From the NCBI GenBank assembly GCA_937872475.1, contig CALMSY010000013.1, positions 1-64,000 of the forward strand: a stretch of 64,000 nt of DNA, read 5' to 3'. Position numbers and translations under genes: made by a program. The DNA comes from 67-14 sp020438345. Its GTDB lineage: Bacteria > Actinomycetota > Thermoleophilia > Solirubrobacterales > 70-9. Positions 51,425 through 59,997 of the stretch are shown in pieces (position 1 is the stretch's first letter; the number at the start of each line of letters is the position of its first letter). The notes below the pieces were generated by a model, which was not told the origin of the DNA, ran no database searches, and saw only the letters and a list, made by a program, of their open reading frames with translations.

Positions 51425-52174
51425 ATGATCATCCAGCGAGTCGAATCATCTCAGTGGCTCTCCAACGCCTACCTGGTCTGTGACGAACCCGGCGGCTCCG
51501 GCGTTCTGATCGATGGCAACGGTGTCATCGAACCTCTGCTGGAGCGGGTTGATCGGGAAGGAATCACGCTTACCCACATTCTGCTCACCCATGAGCACTG
51601 GGATCACGTGGTTGATCTACGCGAGGTCGCCGACGATTACGGGATACCGATCGTGGCCAGCCAGACCACGGCTGACCTGGTCGATTTCAAGGTGGACGAG
51701 ATTGTCGCTGATGGCGACGAAACGATCTCCGGGGACCTGACTTTCAAATGGATCGCCACTCCCGGTCACGCTGACGGCCACATGGCCCTGTTGATCAACG
51801 ACACTGATGTGATCACCGCAGATGTGATCTTCAAAGGGACTGTGGGAGGAACCGTTGCCCCGGGGGAAACGGGATTCCCGGAACTCAAGAGTTCGATCAT
51901 GGACCGGCTGATGACCCTGGCCCCGGAAACCCGGATCCACCCGGGCCATCGCGAGCCATCCACGGTCGGCGAGGAATGGGAAAACAACCCATTTATCCGG
52001 GTCTGGCGTGGTATTGACCCGGAAGGAAGCGAGCCCTGTGAGGTCAACAACTTCGGCGAAGCAACCCTGATCCTCTGGGCCCCGGACTACGACGGCACCA
52101 ACAAGGCCTGGGTTCGCATGCCCGACGGCGAAGACAGGATCACCGGCGGTTCCCAGATCCTCAGTCGCGGCTGA
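51425..52174 (+). CDS. MBL-fold metallo-hydrolase paired with mscR
   Basis: The 249-residue product has the metallo-beta-lactamase motif THEHWDHVVDLR, a second His/Asp set (ATPGHADGHMALLINDTDV), and HPGHREPSTV as the third ligand. It starts 34 bases after mscR and matches the glyoxalase-II-like group that accompanies mscR in actinobacteria, where a thioester hydrolase role (S-formylmycothiol) has been proposed. The metal site is complete. Confidence 0.9.
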   Translation: MIIQRVESSQWLSNAYLVCDEPGGSGVLIDGNGVIEPLLERVDREGITLTHILLTHEHWDHVVDLREVADDYGIPIVASQTTADLVDFKVDEIVADGDETISGDLTFKWIATPGHADGHMALLINDTDVITADVIFKGTVGGTVAPGETGFPELKSSIMDRLMTLAPETRIHPGHREPSTVGEEWENNPFIRVWRGIDPEGSEPCEVNNFGEATLILWAPDYDGTNKAWVRMPDGEDRITGGSQILSRG

Positions 52175-52246
52175 GTGAAAAGCAGAGCTGGGCGCGGGCT
52201 GTTCGGGTCGCAGCTACCCGATTGGCATAGCTGCGACCCGGCAATC

Positions 52247-53113
52247 TCAGTCCTGGCAGAGCGCGTATACCGACACGTTGCCGCTCTGATTCGAGGCCGA
52301 CGGGTTGTAGACGGCGATCCGCCAGCGATCCAGGGGTGTCCCGCCGATCTGGGTACTTGACGGGTATGACTGGTAAGCCTGAGTCGTCCCCGGGCCACCG
52401 GCAAAGCCACCCGAAACCACGGTCTTTGAGCCCGGGCAGTCCGCCCAGAGCGCGAAGCTGGCCCCGGGTGGGAGGTTGCTGTATGGCGTCACAACCTCAA
52501 CCAGTTCCAGATCCCCGGCTCCGGCCGGACCTGTCACTCCCGTAGGACCGGTCATTCCGATCGGACCGGCGATCCCCGTCACCCCGGTCGCTCCGGTGGC
52601 CCCGTCCAGCCCGTCGTCACCAGCAGCTCCGGTCACACCGGTTGCCCCGGTGGCTCCGGACGCGCCAGCCGGTCCGGTTGAACCGGTGGCGCCGGCCACA
52701 CCTTGAGGACCAATCGGCCCGGTCGAACCGTCCCGGCCATCGGTCCCGTCCCTCCCGGCAACACCGGCCGGGCCGACCGGACCAACCGCCCCTCGCGGTC
52801 CCTGGGGTCCTTGTGGCCCGCGCCTGCCCGAGAGCCTTCGGACCAGTTTCCGGTTCAGGTGTGCGTAGCGGATCGCGCCCCTGCGGATCTTCACCCTGGT
52901 GACCGCCCGGTTGGCGATCTTTCCTGTCCTCACCGCGCCGTCTTTGAGCTGCCTGGGGCCAACGCTCTGGCCCGGCAGGGAATTGGTCGCGTAGGCGACC
53001 CCGCCAAGAGCGAGGAAGAGAGCCAGCGTCGACACTACGTTCGCGTAGGTCAGCCTGGGTATCAGCCTGAAACCTGATCGCCGGTTGCTGTGGTGCTTCG
53101 TTTCTGAAGGCAT
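52247..53113 (-). CDS. Secreted collagen-like repeat protein
   Basis: The 288-residue product has an N-terminal membrane or signal helix (VVSTLALFLALGGVAYA), a basic stretch (LNRKLVRRLSGRRG), then about 35 Gly-X-Y triplets (residues 97-202), many Gly-X-Thr, such as GATGATGVTGAAGDDG, and a C-terminal globular domain ending SVYALCQD with two Cys. The Gly-X-Y run is uninterrupted. Such proteins form triple helices on the cell surface. It is alone on its strand between mscR-MBL and the heme locus; function unknown. Confidence 0.88.
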   Translation of the reverse strand: MPSETKHHSNRRSGFRLIPRLTYANVVSTLALFLALGGVAYATNSLPGQSVGPRQLKDGAVRTGKIANRAVTRVKIRRGAIRYAHLNRKLVRRLSGRRGPQGPQGPRGAVGPVGPAGVAGRDGTDGRDGSTGPIGPQGVAGATGSTGPAGASGATGATGVTGAAGDDGLDGATGATGVTGIAGPIGMTGPTGVTGPAGAGDLELVEVVTPYSNLPPGASFALWADCPGSKTVVSGGFAGGPGTTQAYQSYPSSTQIGGTPLDRWRIAVYNPSASNQSGNVSVYALCQD

Positions 53114-53216
53114 GCACCGACTCTAGACGCTCTGGCCGGCCTGCCCCCTGGCTATTCGCCGCAGTCTCTCGCCGGACCCTGTCCGCTCCACAGTGCATGC
53201 CTGAAGTCTGGAGGAC

Positions 53217-54422
53217 TCAGGGCCGGAAGCGACGGAATGCTCCGGCGAAAGCACCGGCTTCAGCGAGACCGCCAAGCCCGAGCAGGGCTCCGATACCCAT
53301 TACGGTCAGAGCACCGTCAGAGATACCGCCCCCGGCGGAGGGATCTTCGGCAGGTGAAGCTTCCTCTTCCCCGGTCGAAGGCGCCTCGGCGGGCGGGACT
53401 ACCGTGGCGATCTGGCTCGGATCGACCAACTGGCCACTGACCGTGTCAAGCCCGTCATCAGCCGGCTGCTCTTGCTCTTGCTTCTTCGGTTGATTGACCG
53501 GAGGCGGACTGCCGGTGGAGGGGCTGCCCGTGCCGCTGCCACCGGCGGCGCCATCGCTTTCGTTCCCGCCAATGTCATCCGTGTAGCCAGGGATGTAATT
53601 GCCGGAATCGTCCGTGTTGAGGTCGGAACCGCCCCCGCTTTCCTTCGGCTTCTCCTGCTTCTTCTCCGGTGCCTTGCCGACCGTGACCGTGACCGTGTCC
53701 GCGACCTGCGCCGTTCCCGGCGCTGACGCGAAGACGGCTACCGTGTAAGTGCCTTCGTCACGGAACTCGAACTCGAAGGTTCCCGCCTTCACCGAGGTGC
53801 CGGTCTGTTTGCTGTCACCGTTTACCAGCCAGGAAAGAGTCACTGTTGTGCCAGCCGGGTTGTCAACTGTCGCTTTGAAACGCCCGGCGTTTCCGGCTTT
53901 GAGTTTGAGCGGTCCCCCGGGGCTGATGCTGACTTTCAGGGCTGCGATCGACTTCGAAACCTGGACTTGCGGGTTGAGGTCGGTGTAGACGGAAACCTGG
54001 CCGTTCTGGTCCCGCATCGCCGTCTGTCCGTCGGCGTTGATGAAGAAGAGAGGGAGCGTCTTGTCGAAGGAACTGTCCGCGACCTGGGACCGGTTCACGC
54101 TGATGTCGCCAAGGCCGTCCGACCGGGAAACGATCGGATCCTTTTCGAGACTGCCAAGAATGAAGGCATTGTCTGTCTGCTCCTGGGCAACAAGCAGAAC
54201 CTTGCGGATCGGCCACCCCTTGATGTCCTGCTGGCCCGGCACGGCTATCGCCGGAGCACCGAGTTCGCTTTCGAGATCGACCTTCACGGTGTTGCTGAAC
54301 GTGGTTCCAACCACATCGACCACTCCGGGATCGGCGGCCGCGTTAGCCATCGAGGAACCAGCCAGGAGCGCGGCCACGACCACCGAGAGCCCCGAAATCC
54401 ACCTGGCGAGCGTGGACTTCAT
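53217..54422 (-). CDS. Secreted PKD-domain protein with C-terminal membrane anchor, heme locus
   Basis: The 401-residue product has a signal peptide (ending ANAAA), an N-terminal domain I cannot assign (about 30-160, with TTFSNTVKVDLESELGAP and ALKVSISPGG), a PKD-type Ig domain (about 165-245: GNAGRFKATVDNPAGTTVTL, FEFRDEGTYTVAVFAS), a long Gly/Ser/Pro/Glu-rich linker and a C-terminal membrane helix (GALTVMGIGALLGLGGLA) with a short basic tail (FRRFRP). It overlaps the upstream HtaA-like gene by four bases and is the last gene of the locus, so it is probably a surface receptor or scaffold for heme carriers. Confidence 0.86.
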   Translation of the reverse strand: MKSTLARWISGLSVVVAALLAGSSMANAAADPGVVDVVGTTFSNTVKVDLESELGAPAIAVPGQQDIKGWPIRKVLLVAQEQTDNAFILGSLEKDPIVSRSDGLGDISVNRSQVADSSFDKTLPLFFINADGQTAMRDQNGQVSVYTDLNPQVQVSKSIAALKVSISPGGPLKLKAGNAGRFKATVDNPAGTTVTLSWLVNGDSKQTGTSVKAGTFEFEFRDEGTYTVAVFASAPGTAQVADTVTVTVGKAPEKKQEKPKESGGGSDLNTDDSGNYIPGYTDDIGGNESDGAAGGSGTGSPSTGSPPPVNQPKKQEQEQPADDGLDTVSGQLVDPSQIATVVPPAEAPSTGEEEASPAEDPSAGGGISDGALTVMGIGALLGLGGLAEAGAFAGAFRRFRP

Positions 54423-55747
54423 CAGGGAACCGTCGTGTAGTCGTAGGCGATCGAAAAGAAGCCGAAGCGATCCGGCCTTGGATCCTGGCCCTCGAAGTCC
54501 GGTCTGTAGGCCGGGTAGAATCCGGCGAACACACCGGTTGCTTCGGCCGGGATGAAGCCCGGGATTTTTTCGTAGCTGACGCGGAATTCGTTGCCACCGA
54601 GCGGGGTCACATTGTGCGACTGGGCCCGGGAAGGAAGCAGCTTGACCATGACCGCCCGCTGATTCGGGAAGGCGGTTCCGTCGGTTCCGTTGACGTGGAA
54701 AATCAGGCGGGAATCCCTGTCACCGTTGATCTCGACCTCGGGGTCGGCGACGGTGAAGTTGATCGTGTTCCGGCAGAACCTGAAGCCGACCGTGCCGCTG
54801 GCCTTGATCAGCGAATTCTCGGGGCTTCCAACCGTTTCCGGGACGGTCCACCCTGAAGAAAACGGGAAGTTGAACGAGTAGACGAGGTTATCCGGGCCGG
54901 AGGGCGCGTCTGTGGTGGCACCTCCTTCAGCGTAGACACCGTCGCCACGTCCGACTCCGGAAGCAACGTAATCGATGAAGGTATCGCGGACGTACCACTT
55001 GATCGTGGCGGCGGTGGTGACTTTGTCGGCACCGGCCGGTTCGGTCTTGACCGGGGGGATTTCGGGGACTTCCCCGGTCGGGCCGTCACCTTCGGTGAGC
55101 TTGTACAGCGAGTAGAGGTTGAAATAGCCCCAGGCAGTCCCCGCTCTCAGCTTTCCGGGCGCAGTGTCCAGTTTGCGGTTGATAACCCTCGCGCCAGCCA
55201 CGGTGAGGCGGGCGATGCCGACCCGGGAAAGTTCACCTTCGCGGGCATTGAAAGAGCGCTTGCCACCCTTGACTTTGAACATGGCTATGAAACTGCGACC
55301 AACCCTGGCGCGCAACAAGGCGGGCTTACCGGCCGGCGCGAAAACCTGAAGCCTGCGGATCGGGAACGAGCGCTTCCCGCGTGAAAGCCTGATACCGCCT
55401 TTCAGAGTTACTTTCGCGGTGCTCTTCCCGTACTTCGCCGCGGCAACATTGAAGGTTGGCCTGCCGGTAAGACCGCTTGCCGGCTTGATCAGTGACTGGC
55501 TGAGGCCGCTGCGCCTCCATGCCCGCCGGGTGGCCCGGGACGGGGCCAGTGAGAGCTGCCCGGCCAACTCTGCTTTCGGTCCATTCGAACCCGTCGATTC
55601 ACAGGGTTTCAGCGTAGCTGCTCCGGCCGCGACCGGACTGGCCAGCGATCCGATGATCGCAGCAAGCACAACGACAGCGAGGGCAAGCCCCGAAAGGGCC
55701 GCCCTCGCTGCGGTGAAGACCGCCGGTTCGTAGCCAGTGGACTTCAG
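54422..55747 (-). CDS. HtaA-domain secreted protein (likely heme binding), possible CTG start
   Basis: The protein carries an HtaA domain in its C-terminal half: TTAATIKWYVRDTFIDYVASG starts it, followed by YSFNFPFSSGW and the C-terminal RVSYEKIPGFIP. The N-terminal half has a repeat-like beta domain (KVTLKGGIRLSRGKR, VFAPAGKPALLRARVG). The first standard start is a GTG at 55669, but that would cut the export signal. The frame is open to a CTG at 55747, seven bases after GGAG and just past the upstream stop, which completes a signal peptide (SGLALAVVVLAAIIGSLASP). I give the CTG start as the better model, 441 residues. HtaA proteins bind heme in corynebacteria. Confidence 0.82.
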   Translation of the reverse strand: MKSTGYEPAVFTAARAALSGLALAVVVLAAIIGSLASPVAAGAATLKPCESTGSNGPKAELAGQLSLAPSRATRRAWRRSGLSQSLIKPASGLTGRPTFNVAAAKYGKSTAKVTLKGGIRLSRGKRSFPIRRLQVFAPAGKPALLRARVGRSFIAMFKVKGGKRSFNAREGELSRVGIARLTVAGARVINRKLDTAPGKLRAGTAWGYFNLYSLYKLTEGDGPTGEVPEIPPVKTEPAGADKVTTAATIKWYVRDTFIDYVASGVGRGDGVYAEGGATTDAPSGPDNLVYSFNFPFSSGWTVPETVGSPENSLIKASGTVGFRFCRNTINFTVADPEVEINGDRDSRLIFHVNGTDGTAFPNQRAVMVKLLPSRAQSHNVTPLGGNEFRVSYEKIPGFIPAEATGVFAGFYPAYRPDFEGQDPRPDRFGFFSIAYDYTTVP

Positions 55748-55749
55748 GT

Positions 55750-56988
55750 TCAGGCTCCGATCGTCACGGTTATCGGATCGAGAGCCGTACCGGCCCGGTA
55801 GGTGGCGAACGGCGCTGCGCTGGCACTCATGGAGACCGGAATATCGGTGTAGGTGAGCGTGCCGCCTTCACCGATCGTCGGAGTCACTGCGCTCAGGTCG
55901 AGCGTGGCCAGGTCCACCCTTTGCGGAGTTTGCCATGGGCCGTTGGCTCCGAACATTCCGTTGCCGTTGATGTTCTGGCTGATCGTCGCCACGATACGCG
56001 AGTTGGCGCCGTCTATGACGATCGTGGGGTCGGCAATCGAGGCCCAGAAAAAATGCTCCGTATTGCAGAACAGTGCTGTGCCGGTGCCGTTGATTATGGC
56101 TTGGTCATCCGAGCTGGATCCAGGGCTGTTGGCGGCGTATTGTCCAGCCGAGACCGGAAACGAGAATCCGCGGGTCGGAGACATGGGCGGGTTGGTCCTC
56201 CCTGCGCCGTCCAGTGCCTGAAGCGCCTTTTCGGACTTGCCTGCGGCGGCCATCGTCCCGAATATGTATCCGCGGAAGCTTGCCCTCAGACCCCAGTCAA
56301 TGCTGGTCGGCCTGGCAGTGGCGGTTGCCCCGGTGAGGACCGGCAATGCCGATTCGGCCGGCCAGGAACCCACAGACCTGGAGTCAACCGCAACACCGCA
56401 CTGTTCGTGATACTGATCGACGAACGTCGTGTTGAACTGGATGCCGAGTCCACCGATGCGTCCGCGAGGGGCTTTCCTGAGTTTCAGGGCTTTCCGGACC
56501 TTGGCCGCAGCTGCCTTGGTGAAGGTGAGCTTTCCGCCCGATAGCGATGCCACGCCCTTGGCAGTGTCAACCTCGGGACTTCCGGTTGCCTTGAAAACGT
56601 TGAGCTGCTTGCCGCCCAGTTTTCCGCTCAGCACGACGCGGCTCTTGTAGAAGGACAGGCCGATTCCGGTGACGGCGATCCGCCGCTTGCCGTTGGAGAA
56701 CCTGATCCCTCCGGCGACGCTGGCACCAACCGTTGCGTCATAGGTCGCGCTGGAAACGCTGCCTGTCACCCTGGCGCCCTTCTTGCCGATTCTCTTGGTG
56801 ACCGTGGCCGGTCCGACAGCCGAGACCTTGCCGGCTTTGCCGGAGGAAACCGTAATGGCGACAGACCCGGTGGTCACATCGGCGGCGCTCGCCGAACCGT
56901 GGAACTGGGACATGGAAAAAGCGAACACCGCGAAGAAGGCTGCGAGCCCTGCGATCAGGCTGCGGTGGCGATTCAGACGATTGGACAT
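55750..56988 (-). CDS. HtaA-like secreted protein, second heme carrier candidate
   Basis: The 412-residue product has a signal peptide (SLIAGLAAFFAVFAFSMSQ, ending GSASA), a beta-rich N-terminal region (GSVAITVSSGKAGKVSA, GGIRFSNGKRRIAVTGIG) resembling the first half of the neighbouring HtaA protein, a Lys-rich helix, and a C-terminal domain (IDWGLRASFRGYIFGT, DPTIVIDGANSRIVATIS) that fits a divergent HtaA domain. I take the ATG at 56988, with AAGGAG 11 bases upstream; the frame is open to 57057. It follows two candidate iron boxes and precedes the other HtaA protein. Confidence 0.82.
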   Translation of the reverse strand: MSNRLNRHRSLIAGLAAFFAVFAFSMSQFHGSASAADVTTGSVAITVSSGKAGKVSAVGPATVTKRIGKKGARVTGSVSSATYDATVGASVAGGIRFSNGKRRIAVTGIGLSFYKSRVVLSGKLGGKQLNVFKATGSPEVDTAKGVASLSGGKLTFTKAAAAKVRKALKLRKAPRGRIGGLGIQFNTTFVDQYHEQCGVAVDSRSVGSWPAESALPVLTGATATARPTSIDWGLRASFRGYIFGTMAAAGKSEKALQALDGAGRTNPPMSPTRGFSFPVSAGQYAANSPGSSSDDQAIINGTGTALFCNTEHFFWASIADPTIVIDGANSRIVATISQNINGNGMFGANGPWQTPQRVDLATLDLSAVTPTIGEGGTLTYTDIPVSMSASAAPFATYRAGTALDPITVTIGA

Positions 56989-57023
56989 GTGTGGCGATGC
57001 TCCTTGGAAAGAGGGATTTGAGG

Positions 57024-57042
57024 AAGTTAGGTTCACCTTAGA
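57024..57042 (-). promoter_or_regulatory. Candidate DtxR/IdeR iron box upstream of the HtaA-like genes
   Basis: The minus strand reads TAAGGTGAACCTAACTT, matching 14 of 19 positions of the DtxR/IdeR consensus. It lies 36 bases before the start at 56988, in the 87-base gap after the ATPase gene. Confidence 0.5.
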
Positions 57043-57060
57043 AATCCAGACTAACACGAT

Positions 57061-57079
57061 TGGTATTAGCCTTGCCTAA
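57061..57079 (-). promoter_or_regulatory. Second candidate DtxR/IdeR iron box
   Basis: The minus strand reads TTAGGCAAGGCTAAT, 14 of 19 matches to the DtxR/IdeR consensus. It overlaps the stop codon of the ATPase gene. Two boxes close together suggest an internal iron-regulated promoter for the HtaA part of the operon. Confidence 0.5.
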
Positions 57080-57894
57080 TGACGTTCCAGCCACTCGACA
57101 TGAAGCGCCGAACGGCCCTCGCGCTTCACGAGTTCTGCCTCGACGCCCCAGACTTCGCTGATCAATTGACTCGTTAACACCTCCTCCGGGGTCCCGGTTG
57201 CGATCGTCGCCCCGTGAGACATGACCACGACCCGGTCGGCGATCGCTGCTGCCAGGGCAAGGTCGTGGACGATCAGCAAAACGCCCATCCCGTCGGAAAC
57301 CAGTTCCCGCAACATTTTCGAGATCGCTGCCGTGGCTCCCAGGTCGAGCTGGGCGGTTGGTTCATCGGCAACCAGAACCGGCGCGCCCTGGGCCAGCGCG
57401 ATGGCGATCTGCACCCGCTGCATTTCCCCGCCGGAAAGCGTGCTGAGGTCACGATCTTCGAAACCTTCCATCCGGGCACGGGCGATCGATTCGGCCACCG
57501 CTTCCCGGTCGGCGGCGGTTAGGCCCTGCAATGGTTTGAGGTGAGTAGAACGTCCGATACGAACCGCAGATTCGACGGTCACCCCGCTCGGAACCTGTGC
57601 TCTCTGCGGAACATAGGCCCTGACCTCCGCGAGTCGACGACCCTTGAGCGAGGAGAGCGGCAGACCCTTCCAGCGAACCACTCCCCGGTCCGGACGCCGC
57701 AAACCGCAGAAGGCCCGGGCGAAGGTGGACTTGCCGGCGCCGTTGGGACCGACCACGGCGACCAGCTCGCCGCGTTCCAGCTCAAGGCTGGCGGATTCGA
57801 GTATCACTTCACCGGCGATCTCAACCCCGACATCACGTACCTTGAGCAAAGGAGCGTCAGGATCGAAGTCCGGTGGCTTTCGTCCGAAACTCAT
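57076..57894 (-). CDS. hmuV: Heme/iron ABC transporter ATPase
   Basis: The 272-residue ATPase of the FecE/HmuV group has Walker A VVGPNGAGKSTFARA, Q-loop region YVPQRAQVPSG, signature LSGGEMQRVQIA, Walker B VLVADEPTAQLDLGA and the switch His in LLIVHDLALAA. It overlaps the permease gene by four bases and precedes the HtaA genes. Substrate (heme versus siderophore) is judged from the HtaA and HugZ-like neighbours, not from this protein. Confidence 0.92.
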   Translation of the reverse strand: MSFGRKPPDFDPDAPLLKVRDVGVEIAGEVILESASLELERGELVAVVGPNGAGKSTFARAFCGLRRPDRGVVRWKGLPLSSLKGRRLAEVRAYVPQRAQVPSGVTVESAVRIGRSTHLKPLQGLTAADREAVAESIARARMEGFEDRDLSTLSGGEMQRVQIAIALAQGAPVLVADEPTAQLDLGATAAISKMLRELVSDGMGVLLIVHDLALAAAIADRVVVMSHGATIATGTPEEVLTSQLISEVWGVEAELVKREGRSALHVEWLERH

Positions 57895-58883
57895 CAGACA
57901 GCCTTCCTCAAGAGCCAGAGAAACAGAGGGACACCAAGCAGGACCAGGAAGGGCCCGACCGGCATTTCAACCGGCGCAGCTATGGTCCGGGCGAGAGTGT
58001 CGCCGGCGGCGAGGAGGGCGGCGCCGGCAAGGGCCGAAACCGGCATCACGAAGACGTGGCTCTTGGTGCCGCCAAGCAGCCTGATCAGGTGCGGAATGAC
58101 CAGCCCGAGAAAAGCAAGCAGACCGGCAATGGACGCTGCGGCCGAAGCGAGGATCGCCGCGGCCAGCGCAGCGATCAGACGGATCACCCTTGGTCGGGAA
58201 CCGAGTGAAGCGGCAACGTCATCACCCAGCATCAACCGGTCGAGCGGCCGGACCATAAAGGCCGCAAGGACGAATCCAGTCACGAAGTAGGGCCAGACCC
58301 GCTCCAGGTTCTCCCAACCTGAAGTGGTAAGCCCGCCGACCAAAAAGAAGACGCCATTCGGAACCCGGTCCGGATATGCGGCCATCAACGCGGCAGTACC
58401 TGCGGCGAAAAGCGAGGCAATCGCGATCCCGGCCAGGATCACGCGGGTGATGTTCCCGCCACCCCGGCCCGTGAACCCGATCATGAAGACCATCCCGGCC
58501 GCGACCAGCCCGAAGAAAAGCGCACTGACCGGCAAAAGCGCGATGCTTCCCGGGAACAGAAGAATGATCAACATCGCCCCGAAACCGGCGCCGCCCGTCA
58601 CCCCGATCACATCGGGTGATGCCAGCGGATTGTTCAGAGCCCCCTGAAGGCAGGTCCCGGCCACGCCGAGGGCGGCCCCGACGACAATCGCCTCGATCGT
58701 CCTGGGCAGACGGAGGATCTCGACGATCTGGCTGGTCGTTTCGGGGACCGGACGGCCGAGCAGGGTGTCGATCACCTCCGAAAGGGGGATGTCAACCGCG
58801 CCCAGCGCCAGCGACGCGCAGGTCGCCGCAACCAGGGCCAGGAACATCCCGGTAGCTACGGCGATTCTCCTTGTGGCGGTCAG
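57894..58883 (-). CDS. hmuU: Heme/iron ABC transporter permease (FecCD family), possible CTG start
   Basis: The permease has FecCD motifs: GAALGVAGTCLQGALNNPLASPDVIGVTGGAG, ILAGIAIASLFAAG, GGLTTSGWENL and GLLAFLGLVIPHLIRLLGG. The first ATG in frame, at 58847, would give 317 residues and remove the usual N-terminal basic segment and part of helix 1. The frame is open to a CTG at 58883, six bases after AGGGGG, giving 329 residues (TATRRIAVATGMFLALVAA); no ATG, GTG or TTG occurs before the upstream stop. I prefer the CTG start. About ten membrane helices are expected. Confidence 0.88.
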   Translation of the reverse strand: MTATRRIAVATGMFLALVAATCASLALGAVDIPLSEVIDTLLGRPVPETTSQIVEILRLPRTIEAIVVGAALGVAGTCLQGALNNPLASPDVIGVTGGAGFGAMLIILLFPGSIALLPVSALFFGLVAAGMVFMIGFTGRGGGNITRVILAGIAIASLFAAGTAALMAAYPDRVPNGVFFLVGGLTTSGWENLERVWPYFVTGFVLAAFMVRPLDRLMLGDDVAASLGSRPRVIRLIAALAAAILASAAASIAGLLAFLGLVIPHLIRLLGGTKSHVFVMPVSALAGAALLAAGDTLARTIAAPVEMPVGPFLVLLGVPLFLWLLRKAV

Positions 58884-58925
58884 ATCATTCCCCCTGATCC
58901 GGTCGGCAGGCCGAGACCGGCCGGA

Positions 58926-59831
58926 TCACCAGTTCTTCAGAAACTTGCTGCGGATCATCCGGACGGTGGCACCGAGATCGGTACCTGCCTGGAGCAGGGT
59001 GTTGTCGATCGAAGGGTAGATCTGTTTCTTTTCACCGGCTGGCGTGACCTTCCACGCTTCGTTGTTCAGGATGAAGTCGGTCACCTGACCGAGATCCTCG
59101 ATGCTTCCATGGGGTACGACGATGATGCGCTCCGGCTGCTCGGAGATGACGGTCTCATCCGAGAGTCGAGCGAAACCGCCGCTGGCCGAGGCCCCGCCGG
59201 TAACGAGGCGACCACCTGCCATCTGGACCAGGCGCCCGCCCCAGCTGTTTTGAAGGAAGGCCATGGCGGTGTTGCCGATCCCCAGGACGACCAGAACTTT
59301 CTCCTTCGACCCGCTGACACCACGGGTCGCGGAACGCAACTGGGCGCTTATCCGGGCGTTGAGTTTCCGGGCCTGCTTCTGGCGGCCAAGGATTCTGCCG
59401 ATCGCCGTAACGGTTGGCTTGACAGCATTCGGAGAGAGGGGATCGGCGTTGATTACCCTGATGCCGAGACTCCGCATTGCGCCGGTGCCCTTTTCCCATT
59501 GTTTTGATGTGAATACGATGTCCGGCCGAAGGCTGGCCAGCTGCTCGAGATTCGGGCCGTTGGGATGACTGAGCTGCATCGACGGAATCCCGCGGAAAAG
59601 CTTCTTCTGGCGCGGTGTCGTTCCCAAGGTGTTGCCAACCCGGATCGGCTTCACCCCGAGCTGGATCATGGTCTGGGCGGCAAAGGGACTTATCGCGACG
59701 ATCCTTTTGTTTCGTGCCGCGTCCGCCTGGGGTGAGGCCAGGGCCAGGAGCATGAACGCAGCCAGGAGAACCGTGACGATCCGGGGGATCCGGCTGATTC
59801 TGGGCCTGGGACTTGTTGCGGCGTCGTTCAT
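58926..59831 (-). CDS. hmuT: Heme/iron ABC transporter substrate-binding protein
   Basis: The 301-residue product has a signal peptide (RIVTVLLAAFMLLALA, ending ADAAR), then a class III periplasmic binding fold: KRIVAISPFAAQTMIQLGVKP, SLRPDIVFTSKQWEKG, GRLVQMAGGRLVTGGAS and a C-terminal YPSIDNTLLQAGTDLGATV. No lipobox Cys follows the signal, so how it is retained is not clear. It is the first gene of the locus and is divergent from the HugZ-like gene, with a palindrome between. Confidence 0.88.
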   Translation of the reverse strand: MNDAATSPRPRISRIPRIVTVLLAAFMLLALASPQADAARNKRIVAISPFAAQTMIQLGVKPIRVGNTLGTTPRQKKLFRGIPSMQLSHPNGPNLEQLASLRPDIVFTSKQWEKGTGAMRSLGIRVINADPLSPNAVKPTVTAIGRILGRQKQARKLNARISAQLRSATRGVSGSKEKVLVVLGIGNTAMAFLQNSWGGRLVQMAGGRLVTGGASASGGFARLSDETVISEQPERIIVVPHGSIEDLGQVTDFILNNEAWKVTPAGEKKQIYPSIDNTLLQAGTDLGATVRMIRSKFLKNW

Positions 59832-59930
59832 TGAGGGCTGGACTCCTTCGAGGGGTAGGCAAGTAACCTTTGAACACAGCGCGGAGGCAAAGGTCTTGGA
59901 CCTGCCGGGATCCCGGCGCCGAGGTGAAGA

Positions 59931-59942
59931 TAGGGTACCCTA
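59931..59942. promoter_or_regulatory. 12-base palindrome, candidate iron box between hmuT and the HugZ-like gene
   Basis: TAGGGTACCCTA is a perfect palindrome in the divergent promoter region. Extended on the minus strand (TTAGGGTACCCTATCTTCA) it matches 14 of 19 positions of the DtxR/IdeR consensus. Its place suits repression of both directions by iron. Confidence 0.55.
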
Positions 59943-59997
59943 ACTCACCCTTCGCCGTCCCCCTGAACTTCCCTCAACCTGAACCGAAAGCGAGAAA

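Noticed and set aside
52500..52800. CRISPR-like or tandem DNA repeat
   Set aside because: The periodic DNA is the Gly-X-Y coding repeat of the collagen-like protein; there are no constant repeats with unique spacers.
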